In this document: positions 45,092 to 54,768 of the stretch, piece by piece
Position numbering within the stretch: position 1 is the first letter of the stretch
Layout of the letters: each line of letters opens with the position of its first letter
Assembly: GCA_018399745.1 (NCBI GenBank)
Contig: JAGYNZ010000009.1
Span: 21,618-85,617 of the forward strand
Length of the DNA stretch: 64,000 nucleotides
Source: Deltaproteobacteria bacterium
Lineage (GTDB): Bacteria; Desulfobacterota; Dissulfuribacteria; Dissulfuribacterales; UBA3076
Direction of reading: 5' to 3'
The notes under the pieces: generated by a model
The model's database searches: none
Seen by the model: the letters and a program-made list of their open reading frames with translations, nothing else
Told to the model about the DNA's origin: nothing
Program-made: the position numbers and the translations under genes

Positions 45092-46576
45092 TTAAGGTCC
45101 TTTAATCACCGGTTTTGCTACTGCCTCGGCAATGCCTTTCAACATGCCTTTAAAGATCCATTGGTGGATGGGATACAGGCTATACCAGTATACAATGCCT
45201 CCCAGCCCTCTGGGTAAAAATTTTGCTGTCTGCCTGAGTTCCACCTTGCCGTCTTCCTGGGGAACAATATGAAATTCCAAGACAGCCTCTCCCGGCAATT
45301 TCATTTCGGCCAACAATTTAAGACTGTGAGGCGGTTCTACCTTGATAACCCGCCAAAAATCCAGGGCATCTCCCACCCCTATATGTCTTGGATTACGCCT
45401 GCCACCCCTGAAACCTATCCCGCCTATAATTCGATCCATCCATCCTCTTAGCTTCCATAGACAGTTTCCGAAATAATAGCCGGTCTCTCCCCCTATTTGG
45501 ATGACAGGTTTCCATACCTCTTCAGGAGTTGCATGAATCTGAACCCGGTAACTGCATCTTAAAATAGTCCCACCTGCATATTTGGCATCACCGCAATATG
45601 TCCATTCCGGTGGAATAGCAGTACCTGAATCGGTCCAGCAGGTATCTACCTGTTGCTGTTTAACTTTATCCAGGGCCAGCCTGATGGTTTGTCGGCAATC
45701 AAGCAGTTCTTGCGGAATGATTTTCTTGATGCGATGTTCTTTACAGATCACCGGATTGCGTAATCCCTCGGCCAGTGGTCGAGCAATGCTGGCCGGTACC
45801 GGAGTTACCAGATGAATCCAGTAAGAGCTTAGTTTGGGGGAGAGCACCGGTACAGGAATTATCATGCGATGAGGTAAACCGGCCTCTTCAGCATAAATGT
45901 CAAAAAGCTGGCGATAGGAAACAACCTCTGGTCCACCGATATCAAACGTTTGCCCTTTTGTTTCTTCATGCTCCAGGCAACCTTGCAGATAGTTAAGCAC
46001 ATTGGTTATAGCTATAGGTTGAACTGGGTTTCTGACCCAGCGGGGAGTAATCATTACCGGCAGTCTATCAACCAGATATCGCAAAATCTCAAAGGAAGCG
46101 CTGCCGGACCCCAGGATCATGGCGGCCCTGAGAAAGGTGATGGGTACTGGTCCGGCTTGAAGAATCTGGGCTACTTCATGACGGGATTGAAGATGAACGC
46201 TCAAGTCGGGATCTTCAGTACTACCTAATCCACCCAGATAAATGATATGTTCTAAGCCACCTGCAGCCGAGACACGGGCCATATTTTGAGCGGCTAAACG
46301 GTCGGTCTCAGTATACCCCTTGGGGTCCGCCAGCATGGAATGTACTAAATAAAAGGCGCTATAGCATCCTTCAGTGGCCTGGACCAGAGACCCCTCATCC
46401 AGCACGTTGCCTTCCGCCAATTCTGCCAAAGGGTGGTTAGCCCAAGGTCTGGCATTAAGTTTTGCCAGAGACCGACCCATGGCCCTGACCCGGTAGCCTT
46501 GCTCAAGCAATTTGGGAACCAGGCGCCCCCCTATATATCCGGTGGCTCCTGTTACCAGGATTGGTTTAGTATGCAT
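45092..46576 (-). CDS. NAD(P)-binding SDR protein with DUF2867 domain
   Basis: ILVTGATGYIGGRLVPKLLEQGYRVRAMGRS; C-terminal DUF2867-like WRVIKVEPPHSLKLLAEMKLPGEAVLEF. Confidence 0.9.
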   Translation of the reverse strand: MHTKPILVTGATGYIGGRLVPKLLEQGYRVRAMGRSLAKLNARPWANHPLAELAEGNVLDEGSLVQATEGCYSAFYLVHSMLADPKGYTETDRLAAQNMARVSAAGGLEHIIYLGGLGSTEDPDLSVHLQSRHEVAQILQAGPVPITFLRAAMILGSGSASFEILRYLVDRLPVMITPRWVRNPVQPIAITNVLNYLQGCLEHEETKGQTFDIGGPEVVSYRQLFDIYAEEAGLPHRMIIPVPVLSPKLSSYWIHLVTPVPASIARPLAEGLRNPVICKEHRIKKIIPQELLDCRQTIRLALDKVKQQQVDTCWTDSGTAIPPEWTYCGDAKYAGGTILRCSYRVQIHATPEEVWKPVIQIGGETGYYFGNCLWKLRGWMDRIIGGIGFRGGRRNPRHIGVGDALDFWRVIKVEPPHSLKLLAEMKLPGEAVLEFHIVPQEDGKVELRQTAKFLPRGLGGIVYWYSLYPIHQWIFKGMLKGIAEAVAKPVIKGP

Positions 46577-46673
46577 ATGGTTTCTTTTACAGCAAGAACT
46601 GGCTTTCTAATTTTTTAAAGATATAACCCCCCTTGCTTCTAAATATTTGAACATTTTTTTAGATTTATGATCC

Positions 46674-46997
46674 TTAATAGAACTTGCCATCGGGTGCTTT
46701 CCAGCCCCTTATCTTTTTCTGAAAGACAATATTGCCCTTTATTATATTTCTCTCTCCATTAGACTTTTCTATTTCCGCCTCATATTCCAATTCATAGAAC
46801 TTGATTCCCATAACTTCATCATATTTTCCGTTTATCTTATCAAATCGTATTATCTTTATCGTTCCATCCTCAAGTTCACTTTTCCATTGATTTTCATAAA
46901 ATTCTCTGGCATCCGATTCCGACGGGATGGAATCTCCAGCACATGATGCTGCCAGCAGAGTAAGAATGGCCATGAAGACAAGATAAGGAATGCGCAT
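46674..46997 (-). CDS. Hypothetical lipoprotein
   Basis: MRIPYLVFMAILTLLAASCAGD lipobox; 107 aa. Confidence 0.6.
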   Translation of the reverse strand: MRIPYLVFMAILTLLAASCAGDSIPSESDAREFYENQWKSELEDGTIKIIRFDKINGKYDEVMGIKFYELEYEAEIEKSNGERNIIKGNIVFQKKIRGWKAPDGKFY

Positions 46998-47304
46998 TTT
47001 TTAACCTTATGACTTTTCTAGTTAATGAATAAAAATGATTTGTTCTAATATCTGACAAATCAATATGTTCAGGCAGGTACTTTATAGATATCGATTAGCA
47101 GTCTGCCGAGCGGGAATTGATCTTAAATTACCATAAAATTCCCTTGAATGCTCATTGCCACCCTGACAGCAGATTATTAATATTATAAACCTGTGTGCAT
47201 TGCATAACTCAATACATGATAAGGGATCAGATCACAGCCCGTTTCACCTCAGTTTATTTTGACCTCTTCGCCCATATGAATCTATAACAGATATGCAAAA
47301 AAAT

Positions 47305-47481
47305 TTACCAGCGCTCAGTCCCCACCATGCTGCTGACATCTGTACAGCGAGCCTTTTCTTCTTCCGTAAGTTCCTCCTTTTTCTTTATGTTACCTTTCAG
47401 TGCCTCCACAGAGCAGGCGTATTCTTTGCCATCCTTATCACGAATCCATACCAAATCCCTTAATCCGCCTGTATCAGCCAT
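47305..47481 (-). CDS. Small conserved hypothetical protein
   Basis: MADTGGLRDLVWIRDKDGKEYACSVEALKGNIKKKEELTEEEKARCTDVSS; RBS-like AGG upstream. Confidence 0.55.
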   Translation of the reverse strand: MADTGGLRDLVWIRDKDGKEYACSVEALKGNIKKKEELTEEEKARCTDVSSMVGTERW

Positions 47482-48170
47482 AATTACCTCCATTTATTTG
47501 ATGAAAAAGCGTTATAAAATGCTTTAAAGGACGAAGAGGTCAATATTACTTGAATTTATATATTATAATAATTTTTTCTACTTAACAAGCAAGTTACTAA
47601 AAATTTTAATTTTTTAGTAAACCGGGAATCTTTCATATACCTCTGTCGGATTTGATCACTTACGCATCATCAGGTTCTTGAAAAATAAGTTCTCTTGCTT
47701 GAAGTACCCGCTTTTCCCTGAGACTACCGATTTTTTAAAAGAACTTGCTCAGGAGTAAGAAATTGCTAATTCTTTCAGGTCGGAAGCACCTGTTCCGTTA
47801 ACGTAATGAGCCCCGAGGAGCTTAAAGAGACCTTCAAGGTGAACGCGCTGATTTGCAGTTGTCTACTATATATGAAGGAGGCCTTGCGAAGGCCTATGGT
47901 AAAGGACTGACAAAAAGGCGGCAGAGCGGCATATGAAAGCTGTATAGCAATGGCTAGAGCCTCGTATTAAATTTGTGAATACCTTGTCAACCCAACGCAT
48001 TGACATTCTTGCATTCTTAGTTCATCGGCCGGCTTATGGATACAGAGACATGGAGTTATTTAAACTCAAAATTCTAAGACTTTATGAGACCAGATACTCT
48101 CTAGTCCAATGAACCAAAAATTAAAAAATAATCTCCCTAATCCCTGAGTTATTTCCCAGCTCAAAGAAGG

Positions 48171-48731
48171 TTATGGACTATAGGGCAAAACAACTGCATC
48201 AATAACATGAATTATACCGTTCCCTGCCTCTACATCTGTGACAATGATAGTGGCCTCTCGTCCCAGATTGTCAGTCAGGACTCCGCCATCCTGAAACAAA
48301 AATGCTGGGTACAGCATCCTTAGACGTTCCATAATCAAAACGTCCTCGGCATAAAGACGTCCTCTCCTCACATGATAAAGAAGTATTTCAGTCAGGACAT
48401 TTCTGTCAAAAGCTGTTCCTATGTTCGTTTCATCGAGACCTAGATCTGCAAAGGCCTCGTCTGTGGGAGCGAAAACTGTATACTGACCGTTGCCATTTAG
48501 AGCTATAAGGACCGAAGGATCTGCCGCTAAAATAGCTGCAATTAGAGTATCGAAAGACCCCGCAAAAGGTCCTGAAGTATTTACCTCAATAGCCACCTCA
48601 ACAATAGTAGGCCCTGGCTGTCCCTGCCCTCTATCTGACGGCGGTCCCTTTGCAAAAACAGCCGGACTAAACACAAAGGCCAAAAGCCACACCAGAAGAA
48701 AAGGAATGGTGATCCATTTTGTTTTTTTCAT
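48171..48731 (-). CDS. Secreted fasciclin (FAS1)-domain protein
   Basis: Signal peptide; NGNGQYTVFAPTDEAFADLG...LTEILLYHVRRGRL...VTDVEAGNGIIHVIDAVVLP. Confidence 0.92.
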   Translation of the reverse strand: MKKTKWITIPFLLVWLLAFVFSPAVFAKGPPSDRGQGQPGPTIVEVAIEVNTSGPFAGSFDTLIAAILAADPSVLIALNGNGQYTVFAPTDEAFADLGLDETNIGTAFDRNVLTEILLYHVRRGRLYAEDVLIMERLRMLYPAFLFQDGGVLTDNLGREATIIVTDVEAGNGIIHVIDAVVLPYSP

Positions 48732-49012
48732 TTCTTTTCTCCTTTGTTTACATGTTATGGCCTATTGGAAATCGCCTTTCAGAGATTAGGGAGCAGATTG
48801 GACGGAGGATGCTTAACTTTTTATATTTATGTATAGTACTGATTTTTTAGAAATCAATACTACAACGAGGATATCTGATTAAATTTGACTTTTTAACTTT
48901 CACGACGGACTTATAAAAGGTATATAATAAAAATTCCTCCGCGAACCATGGCGTGAAACTCGGAATGCCGGGTGGTATAGGAGACACGCAAACTGTTGAG
49001 TTCATTTGACCT

Positions 49013-49588
49013 TTATGAGGGCTGTGAAAATATTTCTGTAAGTACCGATCGCCTGTAGTTGAAGATATCTTCCAGCCGTTTTTTTATCAAAACAGACTGG
49101 ATTATATCGCTCAAAAGACCAAATTTTAAGGCATAATAAACGATATCGGTCATCTCAACACCTGAATCGATTGATTTGAAGTGGTGCTGGTGGCGCCAGA
49201 ACCGATAAGGACCTGATCGTTGTTCATCAATAAAGAAAAAAGGCTCTTCCACACGGGTGATTTCCGACACCCAAGTCATCGGAACCCCCAATAATGGACG
49301 GATGCGGTAGGTCATAACGTCTCCTTTGCGCATCCTTTCAGGTACATCAGATATAATGCTGAAATCCAGCCACGATGGAGTAATCTTTGGTAGATTTTTA
49401 GGAGAAGAAAAAAAGTCCCATGCCACGTCCAACGATACCGTCAGACGTTGTATTCGCTTTAACTGATATGCCTGTATCGATTCATTTTCAAAGTGAGTCG
49501 ATTCTTTCACGGTAAATCTTACGGTGCCATTCCGATATTTATTTCTTTCAATATGATAGGTTTTTTTCAAAAAAGCAAATGGTATCAA
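49013..49588 (-). CDS. SRPBCC (START/polyketide cyclase-like) family protein
   Basis: LDVAWDFFSSPKNLPKITPSWLDFSI...PYRFWRHQHHFKSIDSGVEMTDIVYYALKFGLL. Confidence 0.82.
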   Translation of the reverse strand: MIPFAFLKKTYHIERNKYRNGTVRFTVKESTHFENESIQAYQLKRIQRLTVSLDVAWDFFSSPKNLPKITPSWLDFSIISDVPERMRKGDVMTYRIRPLLGVPMTWVSEITRVEEPFFFIDEQRSGPYRFWRHQHHFKSIDSGVEMTDIVYYALKFGLLSDIIQSVLIKKRLEDIFNYRRSVLTEIFSQPS

Positions 49589-49835
49589 AATAGGTATTTT
49601 GCATTAAAAGACTTCCATAATATAAATGAGACAATTTTTCACATCTTAATGGATTATCCCTTACTGGTGGCATATATGTTGATTAAAAGCCTGCTTAATG
49701 ATTGCCTGAAATTTTGCGTCCTTTTTATACCTGATGAAACGGGCATCTCTTCCGGGAACTGGTAAAATAATTTGATGCTTCGCCCTTCTGAACAATAACT
49801 GGCGCTGAGACTCAAGATGGCGCGCGAAAAGAGCC

Positions 49836-50819
49836 ATGTTTATGACAAATAAAAAGAACCGGGTGATTACTGTGGCGCTTGCCAATCACCGACCGGAAAC
49901 AGTTCAGCCGGCAGCTGAATTGATGACCAGGCACGATGCCATCTTTCTCGAGGAACCGCCGTCCAGAGAACTGGAACAAATGCTCACCGGTAATATTTCA
50001 GTAAATGACTATCTTCAAAATATCGATACAGAGTATCCTGAGTTCAGTCGACAAATGGCTCTTCAACTGAGGAAACTTCACGCTGCTGGAAAGGTGATTA
50101 TAGCCGTAGAGCCATTTCTGGAACACCTGCTCGCTATTCATGAGTTTTTCATAGAAGGTGGCACCCCGGCCGATTTGAGGCCGGATACGGATCGTTTCAG
50201 GGTATATGAGGCGGAACATAAAGCCACAGAGGCCCTGCTGGATTTTTATCGTGCAGCTATCGAGGCCTCCTTTGACGAAACGGTTTCAGCCGTTAAAAGA
50301 TTCGCCAGACAGGATGCAGGCCGGTTTGTCTTACGCGACGAAATGCGGGCCGAGGCCTTAGCAAAACTGGCTCCTGAGTATGAATGCTCATACGTGGAAG
50401 CCGGCCAGATGCACTATTACCTCTGGCATCGTCTTAATCTTCTGGTTGGATATAAAATTGCTGTCAGACCCAACTTTTTGATGGCGCCAGTAGTCAGAAA
50501 CTTTGACTCCGAAAGACACCTCTATGGACCGGGTGACATTCTAACCCTGCTCTATATTTTTCACCCATCGTTTCAGGGTCCTCTTGAGGACCTGCTGGCT
50601 GCCCGAAGCCTTATATACAACAAGTTGATAGAAAAAAACGAAATGCCGGTTTCCATTGATACGTTCCCACATACCCGAAATGAGCTGCAAACGTCGGCAA
50701 CAGTAAAAAAGCTTTCGATGGCAGACTGCCGGTGCCTTTTCTCGATCCTTCGACGGACGGACACCCAACACTCAGTGAAACTGGTTGACAGCTACCTCAG
50801 TCACAAGGGAATACGCTGA
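49836..50819 (+). CDS. Conserved hypothetical protein
   Basis: 327-aa intact ORF, no confidently recognised domain. Confidence 0.7.
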   Translation: MFMTNKKNRVITVALANHRPETVQPAAELMTRHDAIFLEEPPSRELEQMLTGNISVNDYLQNIDTEYPEFSRQMALQLRKLHAAGKVIIAVEPFLEHLLAIHEFFIEGGTPADLRPDTDRFRVYEAEHKATEALLDFYRAAIEASFDETVSAVKRFARQDAGRFVLRDEMRAEALAKLAPEYECSYVEAGQMHYYLWHRLNLLVGYKIAVRPNFLMAPVVRNFDSERHLYGPGDILTLLYIFHPSFQGPLEDLLAARSLIYNKLIEKNEMPVSIDTFPHTRNELQTSATVKKLSMADCRCLFSILRRTDTQHSVKLVDSYLSHKGIR

Positions 50820-51111
50820 CTCAGGCCTTTGTGATATATGTCAGTTTTTATTATCTAAAAAATATTCTTTGGCATTCTTTTGCAATAAGTTGCGGTTTTA
50901 CCTAAGCCGTTTTAAAGAGTATGTATTTGACAATATTCCTGTCCGGTAAAGGGCATAAAGCAGAAATAAAGGTCCTTAACGAAAAAAATATTGAAAGGTT
51001 TCAAAAATGGTAGAAAACTGGCATTTTTTATAATGTTTCTTCAATGCACGATGAATAATGAATGATCTGATTGATATATGCGGTTCATAATAAAAAGATA
51101 AGGAGTCACTT

Positions 51112-51648
51112 ATGAGATCGCTAATGGTGCTTATACATATTGGTTTCATAGCTACATTACTGATTCAATTCTGCTCGGCAAATGCCCAGGACTCAAAACA
51201 GATAACTGAAAAACAGTTCGTACTTAAGCCCATTGGCTTTGTGCAAAAAGAAAAAGGACGGACCACGCTTGAACTGAATAAAAATCTTGTTCCAGCCTGT
51301 CTTGGACTCGACGGTTTCTCTCATGTGTGGGTCCTGTGGTGGTTCAACCATAATGACACACCGGAAAAACGCTCTATGTTGCAAGTGCACCCCCGCGGGA
51401 ACCGAAACAACCCTCTGACTGGAGTATTTGCGTGCCGTTCACCGGTCAGACCGAATCCTATTGCTCTAACCCTCTGCCGCATTCACTCGGTCAAAAATAA
51501 TGTAATTGAGATTGACAAAATTGATGCATTTGCCAATACGCCCATTCTGGATCTCAAGCCTTACATACCAGGCTATGATTCCACCCCCGCAACCGTCGCG
51601 GATTGGCTGATAAAAAGCAACAAGGCTATTGGTAGCAGTCCGCGCTGA
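51112..51648 (+). CDS. TrmO/TsaA (YaeB-like) family protein with apparent signal peptide
   Basis: LKPIGFVQKEKGRTTLELNKNLVPACLGLDGFSHVWVLWWF...VHPRGNRNNPLTGVFACRSPVRPNPIALTLCRI; N-terminus MRSLMVLIHIGFIATLLIQFCSANAQ. Confidence 0.85.
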   Translation: MRSLMVLIHIGFIATLLIQFCSANAQDSKQITEKQFVLKPIGFVQKEKGRTTLELNKNLVPACLGLDGFSHVWVLWWFNHNDTPEKRSMLQVHPRGNRNNPLTGVFACRSPVRPNPIALTLCRIHSVKNNVIEIDKIDAFANTPILDLKPYIPGYDSTPATVADWLIKSNKAIGSSPR

Positions 51649-51753
51649 CCCTTAAATTTGTTTTGCAGACTATTTTATTTCGTTTATACTAAGATTTTAG
51701 ATACCAGAACTGTATTTATTAAGCTCATCTCAGCCCAATCTGGCGGAATAGCG

Positions 51754-52530
51754 ATGATCCTGGCCTTTCTGAGTGATTTCGGATTAAAGGACCCTTATGT
51801 GGGCATAGTCAAGGCAGTCATGCTGGGCATTAATCCGGCCCTGCAGATTGTGGACATAAGCCATCAAATCGCCCCGCAGAATGTAATGGAAGGGTCCTTT
51901 GTCCTGGGCTCGGCCTTCAGGGAATTCCCTATTGGGACCACTTTTCTCAACGTGGTCGATCCGGGTGTCGGATCTCAAAGGATCGGTCTATTGGCTGTTA
52001 CGGAGCATTATACGTTTCTGGCACCGGACAATGGTCTTTTGAGCATGGTCTTCCGATACTCCCCAAAAGTAACCTGCTTCAGTATAGAGAATAGCCAGTA
52101 CTTCAGGCATCCGGTCAGCAATACATTCCACGGAAGAGATATCTTTGCCCCGGTTGCTGCCCATCTCACACGTGGAGTAGCACCTCATTCCTTCGGCCCT
52201 TCCTGCCGTAGCCCTGTCCGGTTTCAATGGCCCGAACCTATTGTCAAAGATCAGTACATCGAAGGTGAAGTGATATATATAGACGGTTTCGGAAACCTGG
52301 TCCTCAATGTATCTGCTGACCTCCTCCGGCACAGGCGACCTATCAGGAAACAGTTCAGGATCAATATAAAGGGAATGGAATTGTCATTACTAAACACCTA
52401 CTCAGACGTAGCCAGGGGAGAGACTGCCGCCCTTATCGGAAGTTATGGCTATCTGGAAGTAGCAGTAAATCAGGGAAGTGCAGCAGAGGTGCTCGCTGCT
52501 GGTGTCGGTGTACCTGTTGTTATTAGATAA
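51754..52530 (+). CDS. SAM hydrolase / SAM hydroxide adenosyltransferase (DUF62) family protein
   Basis: MILAFLSDFGLKDPYVGIVKAVMLGINPALQIVDISHQIAPQNV, NVVDPGVGS, LAPDNGLLS, STFHGRDIFAPVAAHL-type motifs (NTFHGRDIFAPVAAHL). Confidence 0.92.
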   Translation: MILAFLSDFGLKDPYVGIVKAVMLGINPALQIVDISHQIAPQNVMEGSFVLGSAFREFPIGTTFLNVVDPGVGSQRIGLLAVTEHYTFLAPDNGLLSMVFRYSPKVTCFSIENSQYFRHPVSNTFHGRDIFAPVAAHLTRGVAPHSFGPSCRSPVRFQWPEPIVKDQYIEGEVIYIDGFGNLVLNVSADLLRHRRPIRKQFRINIKGMELSLLNTYSDVARGETAALIGSYGYLEVAVNQGSAAEVLAAGVGVPVVIR

Positions 52531-52613
52531 GTGCCAGAACCTAAGCAATAAAAACTGCTTTTTTGATTTTAATCACTAAATTCCTAAATTCAGTTTTAGT
52601 ATGTAAACAGATA

Positions 52614-52633
52614 AAAGTGCCCTCGAGCACTTT
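52614..52633. terminator. Hairpin between convergent genes
   Basis: AAAGTGC-CCTCGA-GCACTTT. Confidence 0.5.
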
Positions 52634-52634
52634 C

Positions 52635-53000
52635 TCATACGAGTAAATTCTCTATAGTCTTTTTCAACTCCTTTATTTCAAAGGGCTTGGGAAGAATACG
52701 GTCGGCCTTTTTCTCATTAGCCAGTTCTTCAGCGTGATATCCATAACCGGTAATGGCAATTACGGGTATATCAGGTTGATTTTGTTTAATAACAGTTATG
52801 ATGCCAATGCCGCTGACATAAGGCATGGTTATGTCAGTTACTACCAGGTTATAGTCTCCGGCCTTAATTTCCTTCAGGCCCTCCAGTCCATCACTTGCTG
52901 TAACGACCTCATAGCCTAAATAGGTCAGGTAATCCTTTAGCATACTGAGGACCTGCTGATCATCTTCGATAACAAGTATGCGTTTTTTATTTTTTTCCAT
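52635..53000 (-). CDS. Single-domain response regulator
   Basis: ILVIEDDQQVLSMLKDYL...LVVTDITMPYVSGIGII...LPKPFEIKELKKTI. Confidence 0.93.
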   Translation of the reverse strand: MEKNKKRILVIEDDQQVLSMLKDYLTYLGYEVVTASDGLEGLKEIKAGDYNLVVTDITMPYVSGIGIITVIKQNQPDIPVIAITGYGYHAEELANEKKADRILPKPFEIKELKKTIENLLV

Positions 53001-53421
53001 TTTTTAAACAATAAGAGAATTTTATTAACATAAAAACTGTTTTATTCGGTAAATGTGCAAAGTCTCCACGGAAAGAAAAATATCCAGGGATTAAGATAAA
53101 TTATTGATTTATATTTTCTGATCCCTTAGGTTTTAGATATAGTTCATTTATTCAGAAAATGTCAATTAAAGAATTTAAGGTTATTATATTTATTTTATTT
53201 TCTGTACGCCTTAGTTCCACAATTCCTGAATTTATATTACAGGATTTTTTGTTTTGAACATAGATTACAAGGATGGTCGTAGATTGGGCAGTGAAACTAC
53301 ATCCTGTCTCTTCAAGGTAGGCCGAAAGGCATTATTATCACTATATATAAATTTAGAGCTATGATAACGACCTTTCTGCCTCCACATTGCCCAATCGCCA
53401 ACACTGTTTTATCATATCAAT

Positions 53422-54525
53422 ATGGAACAAAACATTTCTAACATAGTCCATGCACGCAGAAAGACCCGTGTAATTCATGTCGGGGATATACCAATTGGCG
53501 GCGATTTCCCTATTGCTGTCCAGTCTATGACCAATAAAGATACACGGGATATCCAGGGTACTGTTGCACAAATCCGCCGTTTGCAGGAGGTCGGGTGCGA
53601 AATTATAAGGGTGGCAGTGCCTGATACCGCTTCCGCCGAAGCGATTTCAGAGATTAAAAAATCGATTTCCATACCTGTTATTGCAGATATACATTTCGAC
53701 TGGCGTCTGGCTGTGGCCTCAATAGAGGCCGGCGCCGACTGCATAAGGATAAATCCCGGGAACATCGGGGGGCGGAAAAAGCTGGCAAAGGTAGTAGAAA
53801 AGGTCAAGGAATACGCAATATCCATGAGGGTGGGGGTCAATGCAGGCTCTCTGGAAAGGGATATCAGAAAAAAATTCAGAGGCCCTGTACCTGAAGCCCT
53901 TGTGGAAAGCGCCCTCAGAAATATCGGTCTCGTAGTTGATATGGGGTGCGAGTCTATCAAAATTTCCATAAAATCCTCCAATGTGCTTAATACAGTGGAT
54001 GCCTACCGTCAGCTTTCCCGGAAAACGGACTTCCCTCTGCATCTGGGTGTAACTGAAGCAGGGGGACTTATTCCAGGAACCGTCAAGAGCAGCATCGCCC
54101 TTGCGATCCTCTTCATTGATGGCATTGGTGATACGATGAGGGTTTCGCTGACCAGAGACCCGATAGAAGAAGTCCGTGTAGCATACGAGATACTTCGAGC
54201 ACTGGACCTGAGGCATCGCGGTCCGGAGATAATTTCATGTCCCACGTGTGGTCGTTGTGAGATAGATCTCTTTTCTCTGGCTTCTGAGATAGAGCGCAGG
54301 GCGCAAACGATCCCCTATCCATTAAAGCTGGCTGTAATGGGATGCATTGTAAACGGCCCTGGAGAGGCCAGAGAAGCGGATATCGGCCTTGCCGGAGGAA
54401 AAGGCGTAGGCCTTGTTTTCAAGGGAGATCACCTTTTAAAAAAGGTGCCTGAGCAAGAACTCCTGGAAACGTTTTGGGCAGAAGTAGAAAAGTTGACGGA
54501 AATCGAAAGGCTCAAAGATAAATAA
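53422..54525 (+). CDS. ispG: 4-hydroxy-3-methylbut-2-enyl diphosphate synthase (IspG/GcpE)
   Basis: VQSMTNKDTRDIQGTVAQIRRL, ADIHFDWRLA, RINPGNIGG, SCPTCGRCEIDLF, AVMGCIVNGPGEAREADIG. Confidence 0.97.
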   Translation: MEQNISNIVHARRKTRVIHVGDIPIGGDFPIAVQSMTNKDTRDIQGTVAQIRRLQEVGCEIIRVAVPDTASAEAISEIKKSISIPVIADIHFDWRLAVASIEAGADCIRINPGNIGGRKKLAKVVEKVKEYAISMRVGVNAGSLERDIRKKFRGPVPEALVESALRNIGLVVDMGCESIKISIKSSNVLNTVDAYRQLSRKTDFPLHLGVTEAGGLIPGTVKSSIALAILFIDGIGDTMRVSLTRDPIEEVRVAYEILRALDLRHRGPEIISCPTCGRCEIDLFSLASEIERRAQTIPYPLKLAVMGCIVNGPGEAREADIGLAGGKGVGLVFKGDHLLKKVPEQELLETFWAEVEKLTEIERLKDK

Positions 54526-54768
54526 CAATAACAATTCAGACCTGGATCTTTTCACAGCATATTGACATTATAGGTATTTATTGACACTGCCGCAAAGTTG
54601 ATCAGTGATGTTAAGATATTGGAATGACGTAAAAACAATAACAAAAAATCCTCTAAGTTCAATATTCCAGTATTCAACCAACTGGGTCGAAGTCCCCTAT
54701 TTTTCTCCATGCCGGCTTCCAGGTATTATGAAAAGTTGTAAAAATAAATAAAAGAAAGGTAGAGGATA

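Noticed and set aside
47640-48100. Possible gene ghost in the gap before the fasciclin gene (e.g. MSPEELKETFKVNALICSCLLYMKEALRRPM)
   Set aside because: Short open stretch, several stops, no family recognised
50860-50890. Possible sigma-54 promoter (TTTGGCATTCTTTTGCAATA)
   Set aside because: GG-GC spacing is 9 nt, not the required 10
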